DNA from: Donghicola eburneus
GTDB lineage: Bacteria > Pseudomonadota > Alphaproteobacteria > Rhodobacterales > Rhodobacteraceae
Direction of reading: 5' to 3'
DNA: 64,000 nucleotides
Assembly: GCF_900115865.1 (NCBI RefSeq)
Contig: NZ_FOXY01000008.1
Location: 1 to 64,000, forward strand
The notes under the pieces: model-generated
The model's input: the letters and a program-made list of their open reading frames with translations, nothing else
What the model was told of the DNA's origin: nothing
The model's database searches: none
Made by a program: the position numbers and the translations under genes
Shown here: positions 53,097 to 62,757 of the stretch, in pieces
Numbering within the stretch: the first letter of the stretch is position 1
Layout: each line of letters starts with the position of its first letter

Positions 53097-53194
53097 ATCC
53101 TGTCTTCCTTCCGAAAAAGGTGGGTATGGCCTGCGTCTGGATCACGTATGGCTTACGTACATACATGACCGCCTGACGCAGGCGGCGGGATTTA

Positions 53195-54604
53195 TCAGGC
53201 GAGAGTGCGCACGTCGGTGATCTTGCCGGTGATCGCAGCAGCAGCTGCCATCGCGGGCGACATCAGGTGCGTGCGGCCACCACGGCCCTGACGACCTTCG
53301 AAGTTGCGGTTCGAGGTTGCTGCGCAACGCTCGCCCGGCTTCAGCTGGTCGGGGTTCATGGCAAGGCACATCGAGCAGCCCGCAAGGCGCCATTCGAAAC
53401 CGGCTTCCTTGAAGATGTCTGCCAGACCTTCTTCTTCGGCCTGAGCGCGGACCAGACCCGAACCGGGAACGATCATCGCACGCATGCCTTCTTTGACCTT
53501 CTTGCCCTTCAGGATCTCTGCTGCGGCGCGCAGGTCTTCGATGCGGCCGTTGGTGCAGGAGCCGATGAACACGGTGTCGATCTCGATGTCGGTCAGCGGG
53601 GTGCCAGAGGTCAGACCCATGTACTCGATCGAGCGGGCAGCCGCTTCGACCTTGCCGCCTTTGAAATCGGACGGAGTGGGAACGACAGCGCTGATCGGCA
53701 GTGCGTCCTCGGGCGAGGTGCCCCAAGTCACGGTGGGCTCGATCGATTCACCTTCGATGACCAGCACTTTGTCGAAGTGCGCGCCTTCGTCGGTGTAGAG
53801 GGTCTTCCACCAGTTCAGAGCAGCTTCCCACTGGGCGCCTTTGGGGGCGTGGGGGCGGCCTTTGACATATTCAAAGGTGGTCTCGTCGGGGGCGATCAGA
53901 CCGGCGCGGGCGCCGCCTTCGATGGCCATGTTACAGATGGTCATACGACCTTCCATGGACAGGTCACGGATCGCTTCGCCGCAATACTCGATCACGTAGC
54001 CGGTGCCGCCAGCGGTGCCGGTTTCCGCGATGATGCGCAGAACGATGTCTTTGGCGGTCACACCGGGCATCAGCTTGCCGGTGATCTCGACCTTCATGTT
54101 CTTGGACTTCTTCTGGATCAGGGTCTGGGTGGCCAGAACGTGTTCCACTTCGGAAGTACCGATGCCGTGGGCCAGTGCGCCGAACGCACCGTGAGTCGCG
54201 GTGTGGCTGTCACCACAGACGACGGTCATGCCGGGCAGGGTCCAGCCCTGTTCGGGGCCGACGATGTGCACGATGCCCTGACGGACGTCGGTCACGGGGT
54301 AGTAGTGGATGCCGAACTCTTTTGCGTTGGTGTCCAGAGCGGCAACCTGAATGCGGCTGTCCTCGGGCATGTTCGACGGATCGTCACGGCCCGCGGTGGT
54401 GGGGACGTTGTGGTCCGGAACCGCGATGGTTTTCTCGGGCGCGTGCACGGTGCGGCCGGCCATACGCAGGCCTTCGAACGCCTGAGGGCTGGTCACTTCG
54501 TGTACGAGGTGACGGTCGATATACAGCAAGCAGGTGCCGTCTTCTGCCTCGTGGGCAACGTGGGCATCCCAGATCTTGTCATAGAGTGTCTTCGGGGCGG
54601 TCAT
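53195..54604 (-). CDS. leuC: 3-isopropylmalate dehydratase, large subunit
   Basis: A 469-residue aconitase-family iron-sulfur enzyme. [20 protein letters not shown] is the active-site block, and the [4Fe-4S] ligands are in [13 protein letters not shown] and [13 protein letters not shown]. Length is normal. ATG 54604 starts [14 protein letters not shown], the conserved N-terminus; the open frame further up is not used. Confidence 0.97.
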   Translation of the reverse strand: MTAPKTLYDKIWDAHVAHEAEDGTCLLYIDRHLVHEVTSPQAFEGLRMAGRTVHAPEKTIAVPDHNVPTTAGRDDPSNMPEDSRIQVAALDTNAKEFGIHYYPVTDVRQGIVHIVGPEQGWTLPGMTVVCGDSHTATHGAFGALAHGIGTSEVEHVLATQTLIQKKSKNMKVEITGKLMPGVTAKDIVLRIIAETGTAGGTGYVIEYCGEAIRDLSMEGRMTICNMAIEGGARAGLIAPDETTFEYVKGRPHAPKGAQWEAALNWWKTLYTDEGAHFDKVLVIEGESIEPTVTWGTSPEDALPISAVVPTPSDFKGGKVEAAARSIEYMGLTSGTPLTDIEIDTVFIGSCTNGRIEDLRAAAEILKGKKVKEGMRAMIVPGSGLVRAQAEEEGLADIFKEAGFEWRLAGCSMCLAMNPDQLKPGERCAATSNRNFEGRQGRGGRTHLMSPAMAAAAAITGKITDVRTLA

Positions 54605-54662
54605 GGTCCTCTCCCGTGGATATCTTTGGAAAATGTGATGGAATAGTGGTTCGGGTCCCGCC

Positions 54663-54749
54663 TTATAGGCGGGCGAGAACGGTGTGCATCGCACCGAAGA
54701 AGCGCCACGGCAGGCGTGCGCGATCATCCATATCGAAAATTACCATCAT
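54663..54749 (-). CDS. Possible 28-residue peptide gene before leuC
   Basis: A short frame with start ATG at 54749 (or 54746, 54731) ends in TAA 59 bases before the leuC ATG. Its product ends [21 protein letters not shown], an amphipathic, aromatic-rich segment. It has no Leu codon run, so it does not look like a classical leucine leader. It may be a small protein, an upstream reading frame acting on leuC, or chance. Confidence 0.35.
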   Translation of the reverse strand: MMVIFDMDDRARLPWRFFGAMHTVLARL

Positions 54750-54838
54750 GGCGTGGAAATACAGCGCAGAGGGCTTCGCTGCAAGGGCAAGTCGTGTTAC
54801 ACGCCGCGGCTTGTGATTCACCAACGGATGTTTAGCGC

Positions 54839-55018
54839 GTGACCTTACTGACGAAGCCTCTGTGCTTGCTGCAAATCCTGCTGATTTTGGCCCTGTGCCT
54901 GAGCTTTGGCTGGGCACATGCGAGTCTCGAAATTTCGGGTCAGGCGGTGGAACAGGGCGCGAACGCCCGTTATGAAGGCGCGCCAAGTGAGTCGCCCGTT
55001 GCGATGCCCCCTCGGTGA
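54839..55018 (+). CDS. Possible small secreted protein, 59 aa
   Basis: A GTG-start frame in the gap between leuC and rsfS encodes 59 residues: a strong signal peptide or membrane helix (LLQILLILALCLSFGWAHA) followed by a short hydrophilic part (SLEISGQAVEQGANARYEG). No clear ribosome-binding site is seen before the GTG, which lowers confidence. It ends 88 bases before rsfS, in the same direction. Confidence 0.42.
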   Translation: MTLLTKPLCLLQILLILALCLSFGWAHASLEISGQAVEQGANARYEGAPSESPVAMPPR

Positions 55019-55106
55019 TTGAGGGAAAGCCGCAAAAGTGGTAGGCTATATATATGTCCAGCGCCGGGGCTATTCGGCGTGTATCTAGGAGGACCAAGTC
55101 CTGACT

Positions 55107-55493
55107 ATGACGAACCAAGCAGCCCAGTCTGCTGAACCCGTTCCGGCAGCGGATGCCGAAGTGACAAGTGAAGCCATCTTGTCCCGTATCCTGACCTCTC
55201 TTGATGATGACAAGGCTGAAGACGTCGTGCAGATCGATTTGCGCGGTGTTTCTTCGATCGGTGATTATATGGTCATCGCTTCGGGTCGCTCGAGCCGTCA
55301 GGTTGTCTCGATCGCGGAAAAGCTGGTCGATCGCCTGAAAGAAGCGTTCGGCATCTATTCGAAGATCGAGGGCAAAGAAGGCGGCGACTGGGTGTTGATC
55401 GACACTGGCGACGTTGTTGTCCACGTGTTCCGTCCCGAAGTGCGCGAGTTCTACCAGCTCGAGAAGATGTGGCAGCCTGCGGGCACCGCCTGA
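55107..55493 (+). CDS. rsfS: Ribosome silencing factor RsfS
   Basis: A 128-residue RsfS/Iojap protein, which binds ribosomal protein uL14 and blocks subunit joining in starvation. DDKAEDVVQIDLRGVSSIGDYMVIASG and EGKEGGDWVLIDTGDVVVHVF are the family blocks; a 20-residue polar N-terminal extension precedes them. AGGAGG lies 14 bases before the ATG; the spacing would suit the in-frame CTG at 55101 better. First gene of the rsfS-rlmH-gpmI string. Confidence 0.94.
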   Translation: MTNQAAQSAEPVPAADAEVTSEAILSRILTSLDDDKAEDVVQIDLRGVSSIGDYMVIASGRSSRQVVSIAEKLVDRLKEAFGIYSKIEGKEGGDWVLIDTGDVVVHVFRPEVREFYQLEKMWQPAGTA

Positions 55494-55519
55494 GGCTGGC
55501 ACGCCGCTAGGGACTGACG

Positions 55520-55990
55520 ATGCGCGTGCATTTATGCGTGGTGGGCCGACTGCGGTCGGGGCCCGAGGCCACTCTTATTGACGATTATCTGACGCGATTT
55601 GACCGAACCGGGCGGGCCTTGGGCCTTGGCCCGGCCAAGGTCATTGAGGTCGAGGATAAGAAGTCCCGCGGTATGGGCGCTGAGGCGGATCTGCTGCGCA
55701 AGGCGATCCCCAGCGGCTCGCGGCTGGTCGTCATGGATGAACGCGGCAAGCTCATGACCTCGCCCCAGTTTGCGGACAAGATGGCGGGCTGGCGCGACAC
55801 GGGCACGCAGGACTTGGCCTTTGTGATTGGCGGTGCGGACGGGATCGACCCGTCCCTGCGCGCCGAGGCGGATTTCGCGATCAGTTTCGGCAAAATGGTG
55901 TGGCCGCACATGCTGGTGCGGGTCATGCTGACAGAGCAGCTGTATCGCGCGGCCTCGATCCTGTCGAACGCGCCGTATCACCGCGAATAA
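55520..55990 (+). CDS. rlmH: 23S rRNA (pseudouridine1915-N3)-methyltransferase
   Basis: A 156-residue SPOUT methyltransferase. DERGKLMTSPQFADKM, FVIGGADGIDPSLRAEADFAISFG (the knot that binds S-adenosylmethionine) and LTEQLYRAASILSNAPYHRE at the end are diagnostic. It follows rsfS after 26 bases, a very common pairing. Confidence 0.96.
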   Translation: MRVHLCVVGRLRSGPEATLIDDYLTRFDRTGRALGLGPAKVIEVEDKKSRGMGAEADLLRKAIPSGSRLVVMDERGKLMTSPQFADKMAGWRDTGTQDLAFVIGGADGIDPSLRAEADFAISFGKMVWPHMLVRVMLTEQLYRAASILSNAPYHRE

Positions 55991-56107
55991 GCGCCCCTGA
56001 TCGGGCTGCTTCCGGTTTTTGACCAAAAAATCCAGTTGGCCGATACAGGGATGGTTCACCCCGCGCTTGCCTTGCGCTAGGAGAGGGCAAGCCTAGGAGG
56101 TAACACC

Positions 56108-57625
56108 ATGACTGCACCCAAGCCCGTTGTTCTATGTATTCTGGATGGTTGGGGACTGAGTGATGACAGTCCGGCGAACGCGCCAGCGCAGGCAGCGACG
56201 CCCAACTTTGACCGTATCTGGAACGAGTGCCCCCATGCGCGGCTGATCACCCACGGCCCCGATGCGGGTCTGCCATCCGGGCAGATGGGCAACTCGGAAG
56301 TGGGGCACACCAACATCGGCGCGGGCCGTGTGGTCGCGATGGATCTGGGTCAGATCGATCTGGCGATCGAGGACGGCTCTTTCTACGAGAACGAAGAATT
56401 GCAGGCGTTTATCGCCAAAGTGACCGAGAGCGCGGGCATGGCCCACGTGATGGGTCTGATTTCGGACGGCGGTGTGCATGGCCACACCGAGCACGCGCTG
56501 GCCGCCGCCAAGGCGATCACCGATGCGGGCGTGACTGTTGCGATGCACGTGGTCACCGACGGCCGCGATGTGGCGCCCAAGTCCGCTGACAAATTCGTAG
56601 CCGAGCTAGAAGATCGCCTGCCCGAGGGCGCGTTCATTGCGACGGTGTCGGGCCGCTACTACGCCATGGACCGAGACAACCGCTGGGAACGTGTGCAGCT
56701 GGCCTATGACGCGATGGTGGGCGGCAAGGGCTTTGAAGCCGCGACCGCCGAAGACGCGGTCAAGGACAGCTACAAGCAGGACGTTCTGGACGAGTTCATC
56801 AAGCCGGTTGTCATCGGTGGGTTCGAAGGCGTGCATGACGGCGACGGTTTCTTCTGTCTGAACTTCCGTGCGGACCGTGCCCGCGAAATCCTGCGCGCGA
56901 TCGGCGAACCCGATTTCAATGATTTCGAAGTGGGCGAACGCCCCAAGCTGTCGGCGCTGCTGGGCATGGTCGAATATTCGGACGGTCACAACGATTACAT
57001 GGACACGGCTTTCCCCAAGCGGAAGATCGTGAACACGCTGGGCGCTTGGGTCGCCAAGCAGGGCAAGACGCAGTTCCGTCTGGCCGAGACCGAGAAATAC
57101 CCCCACGTGACGTTCTTCCTCAACGGTGGTGTCGAGGTGCCCGAAGAGGGCGAGGATCGTTTCATGCCGAAGTCGCCGAACGTGGCGACCTATGACCTGC
57201 AGCCCGAGATGTCGGCCCCCGAAGTGACTGCCAAGTTCGTCGAGGCGATCAATGGCGATTACGACATGATCGTGGTGAACTATGCGAACCCCGATATGGT
57301 CGGCCACACCGGTGATCTGGAGGCCGCGAAGGCGGCTTGTGAAGCGGTGGACAGCGGTCTGGGCGAGGCGCTGAAGGCGCTGGAAGCCAAGGGCGGCGCG
57401 ATGATCGTGACGGCGGACCACGGCAACTGCGAAGTCATGGTGGACCCCAAGTCGGGCGGCGCGCACACCGCGCACACGCTGAACCTGGTGCCGGTTGTCA
57501 TGGTCGGCGGCCCCGAGGGCGCAGCACTGCGTGACGGCCGCTTGGCCGATCTGGCGCCGACTGTGCTGCAGCTGATGGGTGTCGAGAAACCCGAAGAAAT
57601 GACTGGTGAGAGCCTGATCAAGTGA
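56108..57625 (+). CDS. gpmI: 2,3-bisphosphoglycerate-independent phosphoglycerate mutase
   Basis: A 505-residue glycolytic mutase. LCILDGWGLSDDSPANA carries the first Mn ligand Asp. PSGQMGNSEVGHTNIGAGR contains the phosphoserine nucleophile, and VNYANPDMVGHTGDLEAA and VTADHGNCEVM hold the remaining metal ligands. Start ATG 56108 follows AGGAGG. Overlaps the envC-like start by one base. Confidence 0.97.
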   Translation: MTAPKPVVLCILDGWGLSDDSPANAPAQAATPNFDRIWNECPHARLITHGPDAGLPSGQMGNSEVGHTNIGAGRVVAMDLGQIDLAIEDGSFYENEELQAFIAKVTESAGMAHVMGLISDGGVHGHTEHALAAAKAITDAGVTVAMHVVTDGRDVAPKSADKFVAELEDRLPEGAFIATVSGRYYAMDRDNRWERVQLAYDAMVGGKGFEAATAEDAVKDSYKQDVLDEFIKPVVIGGFEGVHDGDGFFCLNFRADRAREILRAIGEPDFNDFEVGERPKLSALLGMVEYSDGHNDYMDTAFPKRKIVNTLGAWVAKQGKTQFRLAETEKYPHVTFFLNGGVEVPEEGEDRFMPKSPNVATYDLQPEMSAPEVTAKFVEAINGDYDMIVVNYANPDMVGHTGDLEAAKAACEAVDSGLGEALKALEAKGGAMIVTADHGNCEVMVDPKSGGAHTAHTLNLVPVVMVGGPEGAALRDGRLADLAPTVLQLMGVEKPEEMTGESLIK

Positions 57626-58746
57626 TGATGCGCCGCGCGGTCGTTTTCTGTCTGGGTTTGCTTGCGTCCCCGTTGGCGGCGCAAGAAGATCCGGCTGCGG
57701 CGGCGCTGCGGGCCAAGGGATTGCTGGACGAGGCGGCCGTTGCGCTGGACCATGCCCAAGGGGCGCGGGACCGCGTGGCGGCGCTGACCCAAACGGTCAA
57801 GGCCTATGAGGCGGGGCTGACGGCCTTGCGGGCGGGGCTGCGCCGTGCGGCTATTCGGGAAAAGGCACTGACGCAGGAACTCAATTCGGCGCAGGGGCAG
57901 GTGGCGGATTTGTTGGCCAGCCTGCTGACCATTTCCCGCAGTCCGGCGCCGGTTCAGCTGACCCACCCAGCGGGGCCTACGGGGACTGCGCGGGCGGGGA
58001 TGATCCTGACCGAAATCTCGCCCGCCTTGCAGGCCGAGGCCGATGGCTTGGCTCGTGATCTGGAAGAGGTGCGAACCCTGCGCGCCCTGCAGCAGTCGGC
58101 GGCGGACACCCTGCGCGAGGGGCTGCAAGGGGCGCAAACGGCGCGCACCGCACTAAGCGCTGCGATTTCGGACCGGACCGACCTGCCCATGAAGTTCACC
58201 GCTGATCCGGTGCAGACGGCGGTGCTGGTTGCGTCTTCGGATACGTTGGCCAGCTTTGCCGATAATCTGGGCGAGATCGTCGTCGGCGACGAGCTAGAGG
58301 GCGGTCCGGATGTCCACGAGCAGCGCGGCATGTTGTCTCTGCCCGTGCAAGGGACCATCCTGAGAGAGGCGGGCCAGCCTGATGCCGCAGGGATCGAGCG
58401 CCCCGGTTGGGTGATCGCGACGGCGCCCGGGGCACTGGTGACCACGCCAGCGGCAGCAACCATTCGCTATCGTGGGCCGCTCTTGGACTACGGAAATGTG
58501 ATGATCATCGAGCCCGGACCGGGCATTCTGTTCGTGCTTGCAGGGCTCGATCAGGTCTACGGTGAGGTCGGACAGGTGCTGCCCGCAGGGCATCCGCTGG
58601 GCCTCATGGGGGGTGCGGGTGTTGCACAGGACGAGATCCTGACGCAGGCTAGCGCCGGACAGAATACAGAAACGCTCTATCTCGAAGTGAGAGAGGACCA
58701 AGAGACGGTGAACCCCGCCGAATGGTTCAAGACGGACAAGGAATGA
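57625..58746 (+). CDS. EnvC-like murein hydrolase activator
   Basis: A 373-residue exported protein: signal peptide (to ASPLAAQ), two coiled-coil segments (about 25-90 and 140-180), then a C-terminal LytM/M23-like domain (about 245-365). The domain lacks the zinc-binding HxxxD and HxH residues of active M23 enzymes (compare YRGPLLDYGNVMIIEPG and LYLEVRED), so like EnvC it should activate amidases rather than cut peptidoglycan. ATG 57625 shares a base with the gpmI stop (TGATG); an in-frame GTG lies one codon upstream. Precedes ctpA, as in related genomes. Confidence 0.88.
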   Translation: MMRRAVVFCLGLLASPLAAQEDPAAAALRAKGLLDEAAVALDHAQGARDRVAALTQTVKAYEAGLTALRAGLRRAAIREKALTQELNSAQGQVADLLASLLTISRSPAPVQLTHPAGPTGTARAGMILTEISPALQAEADGLARDLEEVRTLRALQQSAADTLREGLQGAQTARTALSAAISDRTDLPMKFTADPVQTAVLVASSDTLASFADNLGEIVVGDELEGGPDVHEQRGMLSLPVQGTILREAGQPDAAGIERPGWVIATAPGALVTTPAAATIRYRGPLLDYGNVMIIEPGPGILFVLAGLDQVYGEVGQVLPAGHPLGLMGGAGVAQDEILTQASAGQNTETLYLEVREDQETVNPAEWFKTDKE

Positions 58747-60083
58747 CACGAATGCGCAAGTTTCTGATGGCAGTGGGCGGTGGCGCTCTGGCGGGGCTTA
58801 TTGCCTCGACGCAGATCGCGGGACCGCTGCTGGCCCAAGAAGGAAAAACCCAAGTCAACGTGTATGAGCAGTTGGACCTGTTCGGCGACATCTTTGAGCG
58901 CATCCGCGCGCAGTATGTCGAAGAGGTTGATGAGGGCGAACTGGTCGAAGCGGCCATTAACGGCATGCTCCAGTCCCTTGATCCGCATTCGAGCTACCTG
59001 TCCCCCGATGATGCGCAGGACATGCGCGTCCAGACCCGCGGCGAGTTCGGCGGTCTGGGCATCGAGGTCACGCAGGAAGAGGGCTTCGTCAAGGTCGTGG
59101 CGCCTATGGATGGCACCCCTGCCGAAGAGGCGGGCGTTTTGTCGGGCGACTTTATCACCCACGTAGATGGCGAGAGCCTGCTGGGGCTGACGCTGGACGA
59201 AGCGGTCGAACTGATGCGCGGTCCTGTTGGCTCTGAGATCGTGGTTACGCTGGTCCGCGAGGGCGAGCCGGAGCCTTTCGACGTGACCATTATTCGTGAC
59301 ACCATCCGCCTGACCGCCGTGCGCACCCGCACCGAGGGCGAGGCTGTGGTTCTGAGGGTCAGCACCTTTAACGACCAGACGTTCGACAACCTGAAGGACG
59401 GTTTGCAAACTGCTGCCGAAGAGGCGGGCGGTCTGGACGCACTGAGCGGCGTTGTGATCGATCTGCGCAACAACCCCGGTGGTCTGCTCAATCAGGCTAT
59501 TCTGGTGGCGGATGCCTTCCTTGAAGAAGGTGAAATTGTCTCCACCCGAGGCCGCAACCCCGAAGACGGCGAGCGGTTCAACGCGACCCCCGGAGATCTG
59601 GCCGAAGGCAAGCCGATCGTCGTGCTGATCAACGGCGGCTCGGCGTCCGCGTCCGAGATTGTGGCGGGCGCGCTGAAGGATCACCGCCGCGCGGTGGTTG
59701 TCGGCACCAAGTCGTTCGGCAAAGGGTCGGTCCAGACCGTGATGCCGCTGCGGGGCGATGGCGCGATGCGTTTGACCACGGCGCGCTATTACACGCCGTC
59801 GGGCCGTTCGATCCAGAACCTGGGTGTGTCGCCTGACATCGTGGTGCAGCAGCCCCGTGCGTCGGTTGTCGAGGACGAGGACGAGAGCACCCCCCGCACC
59901 CGTTCCGAAGCGGACCTGCGTGGCAGCCTGTCCAATGACAGCCTGAGCGAAGACGAGATCCGCCAGATCGAAGAGGACAACGCCAAGGCCGAAGAAGCCG
60001 CGAAGCTGCGCGATGAGGATTACCAGCTGGCTTATGCCATCGACATCCTGAAGGGTCTGTCGGCGCTGGAGAGCGATCAGTGA
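58743..60083 (+). CDS. ctpA: S41-family C-terminal processing protease
   Basis: A 446-residue periplasmic protease: N-terminal membrane helix or signal (to about residue 33), a PDZ domain (about 95-170, [17 protein letters not shown]), and the S41 catalytic core with GGSASASE (Ser at 300-304) and Lys327 in SFGKGSVQT. The C-terminus is long and acidic ([15 protein letters not shown]). ATG 58743 overlaps the envC-like stop (ATGA). Pairing with an EnvC-type activator suggests shared work on the cell wall. Confidence 0.93.
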   Translation: MTRMRKFLMAVGGGALAGLIASTQIAGPLLAQEGKTQVNVYEQLDLFGDIFERIRAQYVEEVDEGELVEAAINGMLQSLDPHSSYLSPDDAQDMRVQTRGEFGGLGIEVTQEEGFVKVVAPMDGTPAEEAGVLSGDFITHVDGESLLGLTLDEAVELMRGPVGSEIVVTLVREGEPEPFDVTIIRDTIRLTAVRTRTEGEAVVLRVSTFNDQTFDNLKDGLQTAAEEAGGLDALSGVVIDLRNNPGGLLNQAILVADAFLEEGEIVSTRGRNPEDGERFNATPGDLAEGKPIVVLINGGSASASEIVAGALKDHRRAVVVGTKSFGKGSVQTVMPLRGDGAMRLTTARYYTPSGRSIQNLGVSPDIVVQQPRASVVEDEDESTPRTRSEADLRGSLSNDSLSEDEIRQIEEDNAKAEEAAKLRDEDYQLAYAIDILKGLSALESDQ

Positions 60084-60562
60084 CGCCAGAAGACATCGCG
60101 AAGCTGCCTTATCGCAAGAACGTCGGCGTTATGATCGTGAACGCCGACGGTCTGGTCTGGGTCGGGCAGCGTCTGGATAGCGAAGTGCCTGCGTGGCAGA
60201 TGCCTCAGGGCGGGATCGACAAGGGTGAAGATGCCCGTGAAGCGGCCCTGCGCGAGCTGGAAGAAGAGACCGGTATTTCGGTCGACATGGTGGATGTTGC
60301 GGGCGAGACCGAGGGTTGGATCAGCTATGATCTGCCCCCTGACATCGTTCCCAAGATCTGGAAGGGCAAGTACCGCGGTCAGGAGCAGAAGTGGTTCCTG
60401 ATGCGGTTCAAAGGCTCTGACGACATGATCGTGATCGACCGGCCGCATCCCGAGTTCAGCGAATGGCGCTGGTTGCCTGTCGATGAGCTGGTCGAGAATA
60501 TCGTGCCGTTCAAGCGCAGTGTTTATGAGCAGGTTGTGGCGGAGCTGGGGCCCCTGATCTAG
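60080..60562 (+). CDS. rppH: RNA pyrophosphohydrolase RppH
   Basis: A 160-residue Nudix enzyme that removes pyrophosphate from the 5' end of mRNA and so triggers decay. The Nudix box is [20 protein letters not shown] followed by [26 protein letters not shown] is the RppH N-terminus. Starts at GTG 60080, overlapping the ctpA stop (GTGA). Confidence 0.95.
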   Translation: MTPEDIAKLPYRKNVGVMIVNADGLVWVGQRLDSEVPAWQMPQGGIDKGEDAREAALRELEEETGISVDMVDVAGETEGWISYDLPPDIVPKIWKGKYRGQEQKWFLMRFKGSDDMIVIDRPHPEFSEWRWLPVDELVENIVPFKRSVYEQVVAELGPLI

Positions 60563-60611
60563 GGGCGGGCTTCTGGCGGCTGATGGTGCCGTGAGTATTT
60601 TTTCAAAGCAG

Positions 60612-60641
60612 AAAGGGCCGGTTCGTTGGATCGGCCCTTTT
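60612..60641 (+). terminator. Terminator after rppH
   Basis: AAAGGGCCG (60612-60620), 11-base loop, CGGCCCTTT (60632-60640), T at 60641, 49 bases after the rppH stop. It closes the rsfS-rppH string. Confidence 0.75.
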
Positions 60642-60663
60642 GCTTATGGATGTCTGGAACGAC

Positions 60664-60688
60664 AAAGGCAGCCGCTGGGGCTGCCTTT
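60664..60688 (-). terminator. Terminator after mipZ
   Basis: Perfect 10-bp stem AAAGGCAGCC (60664-60673) and GGCTGCCTTT (60679-60688) with a 5-base loop, 8 bases beyond the mipZ stop on the minus strand. The T-run is short (TTTGT). Confidence 0.7.
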
Positions 60689-60695
60689 GGGGGGG

Positions 60696-61505
60696 TTAGA
60701 AGTTCACTTTGACGTCTGGCAGGTTCAGCGTCTTGATCAGGTCGCGCAGCTCTTGGCGGGCGGCGATGTTCGAGATCGACAGCTGGGTGACGCCGATGTC
60801 CTTGAGGTCCAGAAGCGTCAGGCCCTTGGGGAAGAGTTCGCGGAACACCACGCGTTCCGAGAAGCCGGGCGCGATGCGGAAGCCGATCCGCTTGGCCAGT
60901 TTATCGACGGCGGCGGTCATCTTTTTCTTGTTGATCATGTTCTGCGCGCCGATCCGGTTGCGGACCACGATCCAGTCGATCGGGGTCAGGCCCGCTTGGG
61001 CGCGCAGCTGGCGGGCGTGCCAGACCATTTCCGAGTAGACCGACGGGCCAAGGATATTCTCGCCTTCGGCATCCGTGCGGGCCAAGAGGTCGAAGTCTAC
61101 GAAGCTGTCGTTCAGGGGCGTGACCAGCGTGTCCGCGAGGCTGTGTGCCATCTGGCTGAGGCGGGTGTGCGAGCCGGGGCAGTCGATCAGGATGAAGTCG
61201 CTTTCGGCCTCGAGCTGTTGGACCGCCGAGGACAGACGCACGTCATAGATGTTCTCGCCTTCCTTGAGGGTGGCGGGGTCGACCTCGGGCAGTTCGATGT
61301 AGTTCGGGCTGGGCAGTTCGATGCCCTCTTTCGCCAAGAAGCGCTTGCGGTTCTCGGAGTAGCGACCAAAGCTTTTCTGACGCATGTCGAGGTCGAGCGC
61401 GCCGACGCGGAAGCCAAGGCGAACGAGTGCCGTCGCGATGTGCATCGAGGTGGTCGACTTGCCAGAGCCGCCCTTTTCGTTCCCCACGACAATGATATGC
61501 GCCAT
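60696..61505 (-). CDS. mipZ: Cell-division positioning ATPase MipZ
   Basis: A 269-residue ParA/MinD-type ATPase that forms a gradient from the cell poles and restricts FtsZ to midcell in alphaproteobacteria. VVGNEKGGSGKSTTSMHIA is the deviant Walker A; DLDMRQKSFGRY and DFILIDCPGSHTRLS follow. No chromosome parB is next to it, as expected for MipZ. Convergent with rppH. Confidence 0.95.
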   Translation of the reverse strand: MAHIIVVGNEKGGSGKSTTSMHIATALVRLGFRVGALDLDMRQKSFGRYSENRKRFLAKEGIELPSPNYIELPEVDPATLKEGENIYDVRLSSAVQQLEAESDFILIDCPGSHTRLSQMAHSLADTLVTPLNDSFVDFDLLARTDAEGENILGPSVYSEMVWHARQLRAQAGLTPIDWIVVRNRIGAQNMINKKKMTAAVDKLAKRIGFRIAPGFSERVVFRELFPKGLTLLDLKDIGVTQLSISNIAARQELRDLIKTLNLPDVKVNF

Positions 61506-61714
61506 ATATGGTGTCCCCTGATTTTCTCGGAACCGGATATTGGTTTAGTTATGCTTATGCCTAGACCGGACGGGGTTGGGCAAGAGTCCGCGTACCCCTG
61601 AGCCGCGATTTTTCACGTTTTCGTGGCACGGGTGCAGGTCAGGAAGGCCTGCATAGAGCGCAATGGTCTCTTTATGCGACAATACTGCCCATATTTCAGA
61701 CATGAGGGAACGCT

Positions 61715-62113
61715 ATGAACTTTACCTCAATACCCTTTCCAAACGTGATCCGGATGCCTTGGTCCGGCAATATTGTGCAGGACATTCACCCCGAACTCTT
61801 TAGTCAGGACTACTGTGGGTCGGTCGAGATCGAGAAAGAAGTGATCACCGAAGTTGCCGGTTATGGGCGGCAATTGGGAGCGCTGATCGAGGCTGTGCTG
61901 GCGTTATCGGGTCGGACCGAGGAGCTGGAGACAGATCGTGACCCGCTGGATCGGTTGCAGGACATTCACCGCAAGGTCGAGGCCATCAAGGCCCAGAAGC
62001 GTGATGATCTACAGGGGCATGCGGCGCGCGCCCTAGAGGCGTTGCGGCACGCGGATGCTGAAGCCTATGCAGAGTTTCTGGACCGTGCCGCAAAAGAAAA
62101 CGCCGCCCGGTGA
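61715..62113 (+). CDS. Hypothetical protein, 132 aa
   Basis: I do not recognise this protein. It opens FTSIPFPNVIRMPWSGNIVQ and has a helical, charged second half (about 60-130). No signal peptide or span. GAGGG lies 6 bases before the ATG, supporting translation. It is alone, between mipZ (divergent, 209-base gap) and rpmE (convergent). Confidence 0.65.
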   Translation: MNFTSIPFPNVIRMPWSGNIVQDIHPELFSQDYCGSVEIEKEVITEVAGYGRQLGALIEAVLALSGRTEELETDRDPLDRLQDIHRKVEAIKAQKRDDLQGHAARALEALRHADAEAYAEFLDRAAKENAAR

Positions 62114-62146
62114 GGGACGGCGCTAACGAAACCGATGTGGCAGGGA

Positions 62147-62368
62147 TTAGAAGCCCAGGCCTTCGTATTTCTTTTTGAACTTCGAGACGCGGCCGCCCTG
62201 GTCCAGCAGGCGCGACGAACCGCCGGTCCATGCGGGGTGCACGGTGGGGTCGATGTCCAGCGACAGGGTGTCGCCTTCTTTGCCGTAGGTCGAGCGGACC
62301 TGGAAGGTGCTGCCGTCGGTCATTTTGACGGTGATGAAGTGGTAGTCGGGATGGATGTCTTTTTTCAT
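62147..62368 (-). CDS. rpmE: 50S ribosomal protein L31
   Basis: A 73-residue bL31. [18 protein letters not shown] and [22 protein letters not shown] are diagnostic. It lacks the CxxC zinc-binding pairs, so it is the C-minus form with a short internal insertion (KEGDTLSLD). Follows rplS after 11 bases. Confidence 0.97.
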   Translation of the reverse strand: MKKDIHPDYHFITVKMTDGSTFQVRSTYGKEGDTLSLDIDPTVHPAWTGGSSRLLDQGGRVSKFKKKYEGLGF

Positions 62369-62379
62369 GACTACACCTC

Positions 62380-62757
62380 TTACGCTTCGGTTTTGGGCTT
62401 GTAGTTGCTGACTTCGGCGATACGTGCCGATTTACCGCGACGCGAGCGCAGGTAGTACAGCTTCGAACGACGGACGCGGCCACGACGCACAACAGTGATG
62501 CTGTCGATGTTGGTCGAGTAGAGGGGGAATACGCGCTCTACGCCTTCGCCAAACGAAATTTTGCGAACGGTGAACGAGCCGGCAATGCCTTTGCCGTTCT
62601 TGCGGCTGATGCACACGCCTTCATAGTTCTGAACGCGCGAACGGGTGCCTTCGGTCACCTTGTAACCGACGCGGATGGTGTCGCCGGCTTTGAAGTCGGG
62701 GATTTCTTTCCCCAGCGCAGCAATCTGCTCCGCTTCGATCTGTGCGATAAGATCCAT
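62380..62757 (-). CDS. rplS: 50S ribosomal protein L19
   Basis: A 125-residue bL19. [27 protein letters not shown], then [24 protein letters not shown] and [26 protein letters not shown] 62757 with AGGAGA 8 bases upstream. rplS normally follows trmD directly; here an extra gene lies between. Confidence 0.97.
   Translation of the reverse strand: MDLIAQIEAEQIAALGKEIPDFKAGDTIRVGYKVTEGTRSRVQNYEGVCISRKNGKGIAGSFTVRKISFGEGVERVFPLYSTNIDSITVVRRGRVRRSKLYYLRSRRGKSARIAEVSNYKPKTEA

Noticed and set aside
52966-53166. A 66-codon minus-strand frame overlapping the leuD start
   Set aside because: Most of it is leuD read in another frame, and it has no ribosome-binding site; the leuC-leuD gap looks like an intercistronic hairpin region.
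53267-54646. A plus-strand open frame of 459 codons opposite leuC
   Set aside because: Antisense to a diagnostic LeuC sequence; open only because of codon bias.
58677-59684. A minus-strand open frame of 335 codons opposite ctpA
   Set aside because: Antisense shadow of a conserved protease; no start signal.
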